DNA of 64,000 bases from Calliphora vicina. Its lineage: Eukaryota > Arthropoda > Insecta > Diptera > Calliphoridae. The DNA is taken from the NCBI RefSeq assembly GCF_958450345.1, contig NC_088783.1:54784395-54848394 (forward strand). The letters run 5' to 3'. How positions within the stretch are numbered: the stretch's first letter is position 1; each line of letters begins with the position of its first letter. Both the position numbers and the translations under genes were made by a program. The notes under the pieces were generated by a model. The model ran no database searches. It was not told where the DNA came from and saw only the letters and a list, made by a program, of their open reading frames with translations. Shown here piece after piece: positions 11,701-21,418 of the stretch.

Positions 11701-12310
11701 TTGATAGATATCCCACTCGCATCCCACTAAGGGACTAAAAATATCTTAAAGGAATGGACCTAGGCTTTCTTTTGAGCAAAAAAAAAATTAAAAAAGGGCC
11801 CATATTGGAAAAAATTTTGATTTTGCAAAAAAAAATTAAAAAATTGTATGTCTTGCGTTACAAAATATTTATTTTGATAGATATCCCACTCGCATCCCAC
11901 TAAGGGACTAAAAATATCTTAAAGGAATGGACCTAAGCTTTCTTTTGACTACAAAAAAAATTTTAAAAAAAGGGCCCATTTGGAAAAAAATCGTATTTGC
12001 AAAAAAAAAAGTCAAAAATTGTAAGTCTTGAGTTAAAAAATATTTATTTTGATAGATATCCCACTCGCATCCCACTAAGCGACCAAAAGGGTCTTCAAGG
12101 ATAATATCTAAGCTTTTGTTTGACCTAAAAAAAAAGATTAAAAAAGGGTCCATTTTGAAAAAAAAAAGTCAACAAAGTTTTTGATTTTGCAAAAAAAGTC
12201 AAAAATTTTAGGTTTTGAGTTACAAAATATTTATTTTGATAGATATCCCACTCGCATCCCACTAAGCGACCAAGTAGGTGTTCAAGGAAAATATCTAAAC
12301 TTTATTTTAA
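11700..12310 (-). repeat. ~175-bp tandem repeats, right arm (4 units, inverted)
   Basis: The inverted marker CCCACTCGCATCCCACTAAG occurs at about 11712, 11886, 12060 and 12248. Unit-specific variants (for example AAGGGTCTTCAAGGATAATA in the second outermost unit) match the corresponding left-arm unit. The arms are therefore copies of each other and not independent arrays. Confidence 0.85.
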
Positions 12311-12311
12311 G

Positions 12312-12343
<32 letters not shown>

Positions 12344-12824
12344 TTTTAAAAAAAAGTCAAAAAAGTTTTTGATTTCGGAAAAAAAATATTAAAAATTTTT
12401 TATTTTTTTTTTAAATATTTTTTTTCGAAAGATCGAAGAAATAGCTATCTATACTATTTGGGACACATTTTGCTAAGAACAATAGGTAATAAGCAGGGAA
12501 ACCAAAATATGCAAATGCATGTTTTTTCTGGTGAGTCTAATGAGCACATGGATAAGATATTTACACGTTTCAGAACTATTTAAGAATTTTGGCATCGATT
12601 TTTTAGTGCATATTTTTGCATATTTTACCCTTAAATGCATTTTTTTGCATATATTTGTTTTAAGAGCATATTTATGTCATATTTTTGCGTTTTAGAGCAT
12701 ATTTTACTGTTTAATAGCATATTTTGAGTTTATCAGAAACAAATTTTGTCTTACTTATTTTTCGCTGTTGTGTACAGGTTTTTACTTCCTTTGTTTAAAA
12801 TTCAAAATTTAAAAATAGATGGCT

Positions 12825-13090
12825 TTTCACCAAAAAAATAAAATTTAAAAAACAGAATTTTTTTTTTAAAATTTAAAATAACAATTCGAAAAAAATTTTT
12901 ATCCAAAAAATTAAAAAACTGAAAAAAAATGTTTACCTAAAAAAAAAAATTTTTTTTTCCAAAAAATTTAAAAACTGAAAATAAAATTTTGTTCACCTAA
13001 AAATATTTAAATTTTTTATTTTGAAGTATAATTAGGTGAATGGTATATAAGATTCGGCACAGCCGAATATAGCTCTCTTACTTGTTTTAA
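12825..13090 (+). mobile_element. DINE-like family 1, 3' fragment inside hAT copy 1
   Basis: Keeps the family tail: TTGAAGTATAATTAGGTGAA, hairpin ATTCGGC-ACA-GCCGAAT, then ATAGCTCTCTTACTTGTTTT. hAT copy 2 (45032-46167) lacks it at the matching point, near 45370, so it arrived after the two hAT copies separated. Confidence 0.8.
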
Positions 13091-13189
13091 TATAAAATAA
13101 GCACTATTTTAATAATAGCTCCATCTAAATATCAAATTTTAGTTCTAATTCAAACTTAACCGTTCTAAGTGTTAAAGAAATATTGTCTT

Positions 13190-13284
13190 TTAAATTTGCT
13201 CGCGTAACATCAGTTGATGTCGAAAGAACATTTTCTATGTATAAAAATGTTTTCAGATCCAACGATTTTTATTTGAAAATTTAA
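13190..13284 (+). pseudogene. hAT transposase C-terminal remnant
   Basis: The frame translates to a segment with SVDVERTFSMYKNVFRSND, matching the hATC dimerisation signature (usually S.DVERSFS.YK.I...RR). That is the last conserved block of hAT transposases. A stop follows within about ten codons, where a MITE begins. A second decayed copy lies in hAT copy 2 at about 45724-45860. The RNase-H-like catalytic core is absent from both. Confidence 0.7.
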
Positions 13285-13286
13285 GA

Positions 13287-13836
13287 GCCAGTTTTTGACT
13301 TCGTATTTAAATATGAATTATATTTAAGTTCTATTTAAATGCGAAAATGAGTTTCTCAGTGCTTTTTTAAATGATACTTAAATGGCCGACGTTGGTCATT
13401 TAAATTCTATTTAAGTTTCATAAACTACCATATGTTTTTGACAGCTGACTTTTGTTGTTTGGTTTTTTTTCACTCTATTGTAGTAAAAAAAAAACAAACA
13501 ACAGCGTCTTGCTAAAAAAAGCGTCTTGCAAAAACTACAATTCCGATGCGGGGCAATTGGAGCTTCTTTTGTGCATTTTCCTACCAATAATTTTATTGTT
13601 TAATAAACTTTTATTTCTTATTGGGCAAAATGTATCAATTTTTGTTTTGGTTGAACAGCTGTTTTAAGCAAAACTATCGATAAATTTTTGATATTTAGTA
13701 GTGCTACCATACTTTTATCTTATTTAAATAAGACAAATTATGTAGCACTGAAAAACTCAAACTGTATTTAAATACAACTTAATTTTAAGTTAAAATTAAC
13801 TAAATACGTATTTAAATAACAAGTCAAAAACTGGGC
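13287..13836. repeat. MITE with GCCAGTTTTTGAC termini
   Basis: Ends GCCAGTTTTTGACTTCGTAT and, inverted at the right, GCCCAGTTTTTGACTTGTTA. The interior contains repeated TATTTAAAT motifs facing inward from both ends. It replaces the middle of hAT copy 1. Pieces of the same MITE lie inside a different hAT at about 54888 and 56270-56400. Confidence 0.7.
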
Positions 13837-14195
13837 ATAAGTAAATTTTTTTTGGTTAAAAATTATGTAAAAGTTTGTTTTTTTAAGAGCATATTTTTTA
13901 AATTTTAAGAGCATATTTTAAAGTTTTTACCGCATATTCAAAGCGCCTAAAACGCTTTTTTTAGAGCATATTTCCGGTTCCCCTGGTAATAAGTTACATG
14001 GATAAGAAAAAACCCCTGTTTGACCAAATTGTCAAAATTTTACCCCCTATAACTCAGAGAGTTCTCGACCGATGTTGTTGAAAAATTGTGTCTGAGTTAC
14101 TATCCAATAGAGCTAACCTTGGTGCAAATTTCACGGAAGACATCGATTTCAAAAGTTGGTTCACTTGACATGAAATTCCCCATGTATATTTTGAT

Positions 14196-15290
14196 GACCT
14201 CGACAAATCTTACATTTTTTTGAAGGGATAAAAAGTGAGTTTATGTTGAAAAATAAAATGTTTTTTTTATCCAAAAACCTGTTTTTCAATAACTTAAATT
14301 TTTTAACAAATTCTACATTTTTAGAAAAACTAAACATATACATAATTAGAATAAGGTTTAGCATGACGTTTCTGACAGTAGTGACAAATGCAAAAAAAGT
14401 AAAACGGTAGCAATTTCACTTGTGTGTAAACAAAGTTCTGAACCTAAACGAACGTAAACCTTTTTTTTTCGTGCGCACTCCTTTTAAGTTGTGATGACAA
14501 TTATATAAGTTTTTTTTAAACCATTTCATGGTTCAACGTTTAAATCTGTGATTTGAACTGAAAATATGTCATATGTATGTCACAACAATTGATCTTTCGC
14601 TGTGACAATTTTCATCAACCAAACTTTTTCTTTTTTGCACTGTTTGGAGAAGAGTATCAAGATTTCTTAAACTCTCTCTCTATCTCTTTCTGTCGCCAAT
14701 ATTGTTTGTATGTGACTTGATTTAAAATCCATCACAATTTTATTTCATGTTTAAATAAACAAAATGTTTTAATCGTTAAATAAAAAATTATTATGATTAT
14801 TTTAACAATAAACTCGCCTTATTTTTATAAATAAACAAAAGATAAAAAGGCTTTAATTTTATGGTTGGCTGGCGCCAAGTGATTTTAAATAATTTTAATT
14901 TATTTATGTATTTTTTTTTCTTTTTGCTCTTTTTTGTTGTTGTTGTCGTTATTGTAGTTGGTTTCTACTATATAGTAGGCATGAATATGAATATTTAAGG
15001 GTTTCTGAGTGTATGTAAAGTGGGATATTTATGGGAAATTTATTCAGATATACTACAAGTATTTGCACAATTTATGCTAGGAGATTAAGTGCTGGGTTCA
15101 TATATCAATCGAGATCAAAGAGTAAATTTGGAAATATGTTTAAAGCCATTAGGGGAATATTAAATTTTGTGACGCTAATGGCCATGTTTTAATAGAAAAA
15201 TAACAGAAATATTTGAGACTTAATGAATTTTTGAAATTTAAGTAGAATTTATGTATGTAGCAGCAAGATTTTACTAGAGTCAACAAAACT
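14196..15290. other. AT-rich stretch, no gene seen
   Basis: No protein or repeat family was recognised. A CTCTCTCTCTATCTCTTTCTGTCGC-type pyrimidine run lies near 14672-14695. It may be part of the pre-insertion host sequence. Confidence 0.4.
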
Positions 15291-15294
15291 ACAG

Positions 15295-15552
15295 GGTCTT
15301 CCAATAGGGACTTTCGAACTTTTTTGAAGCTGCATCTGTCAAATTGGCTGTCATTTATTCAGTTTGTTTTGCCAGGTTGAAATATGTTTTTTTTTTCAAC
15401 TGGGAGTTATGTTAGGACAAAATTCCGCTTGCTTCTCTGATTTTACGATCGTCATAATCGTCCTACCAAGAGAACTAATCGCTGTGTGATGGATAAATTT
15501 GAGTTTAGAGGTTCAGCAAACTATGCACCAACATCCATACGACGACGAATGT
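15295..15552 (+). pseudogene. IS630/mariner-related transposase (DUF4817-like), N-terminal part
   Basis: Element 5' end AGGGTCTTCCAATAGGGACT is followed by a plus-strand frame (about 15438-15552). It reads FYDRHNRPTKRTN, then DKFEFRGSANYAPTSIRRR, matching the DRHNRPTKRTI...KFE.TGSV...P.P.R.R helix-turn-helix region found in insect transposase-like proteins. The frame is cut exactly by the gypsy element at 15553. The gene resumes beyond it at 25982-26090 with VQENTR and LGLSQTTTWRILR, separated by stops. It was therefore already decayed when hit. Other pieces of the same family lie at 27325 and 35126-35417. Confidence 0.65.
15549..15552. other. Target-site duplication ATGT, left
   Basis: ATGT immediately before the left LTR. 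The matching copy is at 25978-25981. A 4-bp duplication is the norm for Ty3/gypsy integrases. Confidence 0.85.
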
Positions 15553-17979
15553 TGTTATGCGCCGGCTACATTTCGAGAGTAATAAAAATTTACTTTCTAC
15601 TTGGTTCTAATAAAACCGTACAAATGAACTTTCGTTAAGGGCATGAAAAGATATCCCAGCTAGCTCTTCGATAGGTATACATGGTTCTTAACCCAGTTAT
15701 TTGAAACGCATAAACATATAATACAGTCTACATGCCTACAAATACCCTAGACTGCACAAAAGAAAATAAACTAAATGGACCTAGAACTACAACGTGTTAT
15801 ATGACAAACATGGTGGTTAGATGTTGTACCACATAGGGTAATGATTTCCCTCCCAATTATGACATATTGTCAAACACCATGACAGACTATACCCTATTTA
15901 ACTTTTAAATCTGTCCCTAATAATGACACGATTTATACTTACATTATATTTCACAATTCAGATTGGCTATCGTTCCCATATTATTAAATGTTTACAAATG
16001 CATTTTAATTTTATCTTACAACTTTATTAAAGATTTATTAAAAAAAAATAGAGTAACAAAACAAAATAGAATATTCTCAATAATGATAAAAGGAATGAAA
16101 CAATTTTGATCATTTAACAAGAGATCATTAATGAATGAAAACAACAAAAAAAAATACTTATTCTAGGGGAACAATTTGAAATCGGACTGACTTATTAATT
16201 TATAGTAAAAAAAATTGTGGTAAGTAGTAAAATAAAAAAAAATGAGTATTAAAGCATAATGAGACAGACTTACGAAAATGATGAATGAAAAAAAAATGCA
16301 CTTGAATGAATTGTTGGGCCCAGCAGTCAATCAGTGATGTTGTTGTTATTTCGTCTGGATTGTTTTTTTGCAGAAATCAATATGTATGTAGATGATCTAG
16401 ACTTTTCAAAAAAAAGATTAATCATGATATTTTAACACTCACAAAAATAATGTTGGTAAATTAATTAATTTAGAAAAGTATGATAAAATTTACATGTTTT
16501 AAGATTTTTGCCAGAATTTTAAGAATTCTATATTATAATGAATAATGTGTTTTAATATAATTTTAGGAAATATTTCTATAAAATATAATGAATTAGTAAA
16601 ATAATAGTGGTTCAGATTTAATTAATATATTCATAAATTTGAGATTTTATAGTTATATGTAATTCAATTGTTGATTTTTGTATAATTCAGAAAACAAAAT
16701 TACTTTATGGTTTTGTACATTTTGTTTAAAGTTTTGAAAGTATAAATTTTAGTTTTGTTTAATTAGATTTTAATTCTTACATTGTTAATTAATTTGTTTT
16801 AAAATTTTAAATATTGTTGGATAATAAATTAGATCATAATTTGGTTGAAATTTCTTTTAGGTAATTAGCAAATTTTTAGGCCAATTTAGACCAATTAACT
16901 TTAAACTATTTTAGTGAATAATTAGAATTAAGTTTTAGATGTTGTTTAAGATTTATAATTATGACATAATTTAGACTTTGTATGTAATAAATTTAGAGAT
17001 TAGTGTAATTTGAAAATAGATTTAATTTTGACTTTCTAAGAAACTTTCATAATTTAATAAAATTTAGGTTTTAGTTTAGTATCAAATCATGAGATTTAGG
17101 ATAAGTTATTGATTTTAGAGGTTTAAAGATAAGGTATTCTGGATAATGATGTACTTAACACTAGTAATTGGTGATTACGTAAGGTGATTACATAAGACCA
17201 TGTGGTCTTACACAACACTCAATTTCTTTCCGTGACCAAATTCCGAGTTTCTTTGTTCTCAACGTATGATTGAAATGGAAGGTTTTGTATTCCTCAAGGG
17301 TAAAATCTTTCGAGGATTGCCCACTAATGGTGACAGAAAGCCACAGGCTACACGGGTTGAAACTATTTCCCTAATAAATGAAATTGTGTCTTGTAATGGT
17401 TTTACGGGTATATATTCTAAACTAGTTTATGTTACCTTTAGATTGGACTCCTAAAAATATTAGACAATCACAAATCCTGGGCTCATCGACTCACTTAACT
17501 TGGCTTAATTGGTTTATTTAAACTTGGCTTTTATTTGAATTATTCAGCTTATGGAAATTTACTGACACTTTATAGAACACGTTGTCTCTATAGATCACTT
17601 TGTAAATCTTGATTGAACTTAATCGTACCACTTCAACTTTAGTAATGAAGTTTTGGTTGGAAACAATTATATGATCATGCTTTTTGGCTGTCATTAATAT
17701 TACCGCGTAGTAAAACTCGTTTTAAAGAAGAATCAATGTAGATCAATTGATCATGTGTGTTAAATAAAGACAAATAATGAAATGCATCTCAATTAAATGA
17801 GAAATGCAAAAAAAAAGTGCAATAATCAATGCTCTTAAAAATTTTATCGCATGCAATAAATAAGGGACGTAGCCCTTATGTGAATAATATATTATTCTAT
17901 CTACATAACAATACTCCTATATTACTCTACATGTAAATTTTAACGAAATTTAATAACAAAAATTTAAAAAATCGTAACA
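15553..17979 (-). repeat. 3' LTR (transcription sense), 2427 bp
   Basis: Same length as the right LTR (constant offset of 7998), and no difference was noticed in the lines compared. TG...CA ends. It contains a short hairpin ATAAGGG-ACGTAG-CCCTTAT at 17860-17879 and a 62-codon plus-strand frame at 17266-17454 that is identical in the other LTR. That frame is antisense to the element and its function is unknown. Confidence 0.93.
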
Positions 17980-18122
17980 AAACTGTTTCGATTTGAGATT
18001 TAAATCGAAAAAACGAACAGGAGACCGATTTTAAAGTATATTGTGGTGTAAAATAAATTTTTATTACGCATTTGAAGTAATGTTAAGTCGTGTGGCTCGA
18101 CCCACGAAAAGCCGGGTAATAT

Positions 18123-21100
18123 TTAGACTTTTAAATCTGAAGCATGGAACTTGCCCACATACTTCCCTTGGAGATCTTCGATTTCATACAAATTGTTTCC
18201 GATTCTGGTTCTTATTCGGCATTTGATATATTTTTGCATAAATTTCCTGTTAATTTTCTTTGACATGTCGCTCAAAATGTGATTCTTGCGGAATACTATC
18301 TGTCCTGTTGAAAATGAAATCGGCCTACTTCGAAGGTTATAAACTCGTGATGACTTCTCGTGAGCTATATCTAGATTGCTTCTAATCTCATTACGAATTT
18401 TGTTCAGATTATCTACATTATTTTCTACACAAAAGTCCTCACCTATATGACAACCCAATTTGTCTAAAATCTTATATGCTGAGGCATGTTGAACCATATT
18501 CTGTCCAAATACTGCAAAATATGGGGAACATTGTATTGATGTGTGATAATCACTCCTAAGTATGGTCAAAATTTGAGGAATGTACCTATCCCAGTTTGCA
18601 TGGTCTTTATGTTCTTTAAGAAAACATCTGATTTTTGTGACTATCTCCCGATTAACACGCTCGGAAGCATTAGAATGTGGGGCATAAAAACCAGTAGTGA
18701 TGTGCGTAATACCATATAACTGAAAGAAATTCGCCATTTCTTTCGAAATGAACTGTTTTCCATTGTCGCTATGGATAATACGAGGAACACCAAATGTTGG
18801 AAAAACTTCAGATTGAAGGAACAGAATGACATTCGCCGTAGTGGCAGCTTTCAGGGGTTTAAGAAATATAAACTTTGTAAGATGATCCAGGCATATGAAG
18901 ATGACAGTATTTCTGGACTTAGTTAATGGATAAGGCCCAAGAAAATCGCAATAAAAGCGTTCAAATGGCCTATTTGTTATAAATTGTTTGCCCATATTGG
19001 GTCTAGAAACTTGATTATTTGATTTAATGCTCTTACAGATATCACAATGCTTAATGTATGATCTAACATCATTTAACATCGTGGGCCAAAAATATTTTTG
19101 CCTAATCCTGTGCAAGGTCTTTAAAAATCCGCCGTGGCAAGCTTCAACAGAGTCATGTGCTGACTTTATGACATCTGGAATAAACGATTTTGGTATCCAG
19201 AGACGCCAAAGGGTGTTTTCTTCACCTTCAATACCCTTCCTAAATCTGACACGTTTTAAAACAAAATTTCCAGAGATACAGAGATCTGGTAAAATTTCCT
19301 TTGTTTCTTCGATGGTTTTCTTAAGTTGTTTATATTCCTCATCATTAAATTGTTTTGAAAGCAAATCTATATCAAAATTTTCGCTTGATAGGGTTACCTC
19401 GTCAACATCTAACCGGGACAAACAATCTGGAACTATATTAAGCGATCCCTTCCTATGCTCAATGCTGAAGTCGTACCTTTGGAGTTTAAGACTCCATCGA
19501 GCTAACCGGCCACTTAAGTCCTTTTGGGACATTAACCACTTAAGTGAAGCGTGGTCTGTTATTATCCTAAATGGTAATCCGTCGATATATGGTCGAAACT
19601 TACTAACGCAAACAATCGCTGCCATACATTCCTGTTCTGTAACAGTATAATTCTTTTGCGCTTTGTTTAACTTTTGCGAAACGTAGGCAATTGGATGCTC
19701 TTTACCTAGTTCATCGTACTGAAACAGAACTCCTCCTACAGCTACTTTCGAAGCATCACATTGAATGATGAATTCTTTACTAAAATTGGGCTGCGCTAAG
19801 ACAGGGGCTGACGAAAGTGCAACTTTGAGCTTTTCAAAGGATTCTATTGCGTCGTCTGTTAAAGAAAATGGTTTACCGGTTTTTCGTAGACAATCAGTCA
19901 ATGAGCCAGAAAGATTGGCAAAATTGTTAACGAATGACCGATACCAATTGGCCATTCCTATAAAACGACGAAGTTGTCTTGGACTTTTGGGTGTGGGAAA
20001 CTCTTTTATAGACTCAACTTTGTCTGGGTCAACTTTTAGACACCCATTACCTACAATATAGCCAAGGTACCTTATCTCTTTCTGGCAAAATTTGCTTTTA
20101 CCAACATTGATGGTTAACTTTGCCAGCTTTAGACACTCTGCAACTTCAGACAAAAGCTTCATATGCGACTCGAAATCAGAACTACAAACCAGTAAGTCGT
20201 CTAAGTATATGAAGACATTTTCCCTGAAGCGCGACGGTATAACTCGGTCCATGAGCCGACTCATGGTCTGGGGACCATTACAAAGTCCAAAAGGCATATA
20301 TTTATAATGGTAAAGTGGCTTACCCGGGATGGCGAAGGCTGTCTTTTCTTTGGATGACTCTGAAAGTCGAATCTGTAAGAATGCATCCTTTAAATCAATC
20401 CCACTTATATAGAATGTATCCTTCAGTCTACTAAGGAGCCCGTTAATATGAGGTAGAGGGTAGGAATCTTTTTTTGTTACGGAGTTTAATTTCCTAGAGT
20501 CTATACATAAGCGTACTTTCCCTGGTTTTCTAACCAATACGGCAGGAGAACACCAGGGTGAGTTTGACTCCTCTATAACACCCATGCTCAATAAACGATC
20601 AATCTCTTTATAGGCCTCTTCCTGACGAGGAGGAGAAAGTGGGTAATGCTTACATTTGATGGGTGTTGAATCCCCAGTGTCAATGTGATGCACCAACAAA
20701 TCAGTGCAACCCAACCCTAATCTCTCGAAGGACGGAAACTTTTGAATCGTTTGTTCAAGGACTAATTTTTGTTCGGGCGACAAATTATGAAAATTTTTAT
20801 CAAATTCAGAGTTTTGTGTAATCTCAGAAATAGTAGTAATATTTGGAGAAAATAATTCGGGTGCTATTGCAAATTCCCGCCAAAAGTTTGTGCCGAAATA
20901 TGCTTGTTGGTTTAATGATGGTACAATATAAAACTCAATGTTTCTAGTCACACCCTTATAAAGTATTGGTAGGCAACAAAAACCAATAACATTTTGTTTT
21001 GCACCACATGCTGTTGAAATTGAAGAATTAATTCTTTTAAAGCTAACATTATTTCTATCTAAAAATTCCAAACTATTTTTCCCTAAGACAGACACATTCG

Positions 21101-21284
21101 CTCCGGAATCTAGTAACCCGTTTAAGGATTCACCAAAAACTAAAACTTTAGCAAATGGTCTATCGTCGTTACTATTCAGAATAGTTGATTCCAAAATCTT
21201 TTTAAAACATTTGCGTTTTTTATAACGCAATCGACATTTTACGATACCATTACTGTATTTGGAATTTTTAAATGAATTTGACAA
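18123..21284 (-). CDS. pol: pol polyprotein (protease, RT, RNase H, integrase)
   Basis: At least 1053 codons without a stop, counted from a TTG at 21284. The frame stays open upstream to the slip site at 21467-21473, so it is probably made as a Gag-Pol fusion. Domains: aspartic protease LLDSGANVSVLG (Asp59); reverse transcriptase with DLKDAF (Asp297) and YLDD (360-363); RNase H with Asp510, Glu552 and TDHASLKWL (Asp577); integrase zinc domain His710, His717, Cys747, Cys750; integrase core Asp780, SDNGKQF (Asp840) and Glu875 in SNASERVNR. D840 to E875 leaves 34 residues, one fewer than the common gypsy spacing. All expected catalytic residues are present. No chromodomain was recognised. It replicates the element through reverse transcription and integrates the cDNA. 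Confidence 0.95.
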   Translation of the reverse strand: MSNSFKNSKYSNGIVKCRLRYKKRKCFKKILESTILNSNDDRPFAKVLVFGESLNGLLDSGANVSVLGKNSLEFLDRNNVSFKRINSSISTACGAKQNVIGFCCLPILYKGVTRNIEFYIVPSLNQQAYFGTNFWREFAIAPELFSPNITTISEITQNSEFDKNFHNLSPEQKLVLEQTIQKFPSFERLGLGCTDLLVHHIDTGDSTPIKCKHYPLSPPRQEEAYKEIDRLLSMGVIEESNSPWCSPAVLVRKPGKVRLCIDSRKLNSVTKKDSYPLPHINGLLSRLKDTFYISGIDLKDAFLQIRLSESSKEKTAFAIPGKPLYHYKYMPFGLCNGPQTMSRLMDRVIPSRFRENVFIYLDDLLVCSSDFESHMKLLSEVAECLKLAKLTINVGKSKFCQKEIRYLGYIVGNGCLKVDPDKVESIKEFPTPKSPRQLRRFIGMANWYRSFVNNFANLSGSLTDCLRKTGKPFSLTDDAIESFEKLKVALSSAPVLAQPNFSKEFIIQCDASKVAVGGVLFQYDELGKEHPIAYVSQKLNKAQKNYTVTEQECMAAIVCVSKFRPYIDGLPFRIITDHASLKWLMSQKDLSGRLARWSLKLQRYDFSIEHRKGSLNIVPDCLSRLDVDEVTLSSENFDIDLLSKQFNDEEYKQLKKTIEETKEILPDLCISGNFVLKRVRFRKGIEGEENTLWRLWIPKSFIPDVIKSAHDSVEACHGGFLKTLHRIRQKYFWPTMLNDVRSYIKHCDICKSIKSNNQVSRPNMGKQFITNRPFERFYCDFLGPYPLTKSRNTVIFICLDHLTKFIFLKPLKAATTANVILFLQSEVFPTFGVPRIIHSDNGKQFISKEMANFFQLYGITHITTGFYAPHSNASERVNREIVTKIRCFLKEHKDHANWDRYIPQILTILRSDYHTSIQCSPYFAVFGQNMVQHASAYKILDKLGCHIGEDFCVENNVDNLNKIRNEIRSNLDIAHEKSSRVYNLRSRPISFSTGQIVFRKNHILSDMSKKINRKFMQKYIKCRIRTRIGNNLYEIEDLQGKYVGKFHASDLKV

Positions 21285-21418
21285 ATTATATCTAGATTTA
21301 TGAGTTTGTGTGAGAACAATTTCTAACTTATTTGAGGTAAGGTCTGGGTTGGTTAGAATTTCATTACAAGAATTAGTAGTAGGTTTTTCGTTAAAAGAAA
21401 TTATTTGAAACTCGGGGT

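Larger units (their letters stand above)
12494..13985 (+). mobile_element. hAT element, copy 1, in the foldback right arm
   Basis: Ends are CAGGGAAACC and GGTTCCCCTG. An exact 8-bp target duplication GTAATAAG flanks it (12486-12493 and 13986-13993), as hAT transposases produce. Both ends carry repeated GAGCATATTT-like sub-terminal motifs, the usual hAT pattern of transposase binding sites. A decayed hAT C-terminal dimerisation segment lies at about 13190-13284. Two later insertions disturb it: a DINE-like fragment (about 12825-13090) and a MITE (13287-13836). Its empty site survives in the left foldback arm at 10349-10356. Non-autonomous. Confidence 0.9.
10215..14195. mobile_element. Foldback-like palindrome with tandem-repeat arms
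   Basis: Two inverted arms can be read outward from a centre near 11150-11697. The outer left arm (about 10215-10550) matches the outer right arm (12420-12493 plus 13986-14195) in reverse complement. Examples are CTTTCGAAAAAAAATATTT, GTCCCAAATAGTATAGATAG and CATTTCATGTCAAGTGAACC. Inner arms are tandem repeats of about 175 bp: seven on the left, four on the right. The four right units match left units 1-4 in order, leaving units 5-7 as an unpaired loop. The left arm lacks about 75 bp near 10260 that the right arm keeps. A hAT element interrupts the right arm. Architecture resembles foldback transposons, but an origin by inverted duplication of a satellite is also possible. No transposase is present. 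Confidence 0.7.

Noticed and set aside
10669..12153. Near-identical short proteins on opposite strands (10669-10860 and 11908-12153)
   Set aside because: They are mirror images because of the palindromic arms. They only support the inverted repeat, not a gene family.
17980..18122. Possible env gene in the gypsy element
   Set aside because: Only about 143 bp lie between the pol stop and the 3' LTR, and no additional frame exists.
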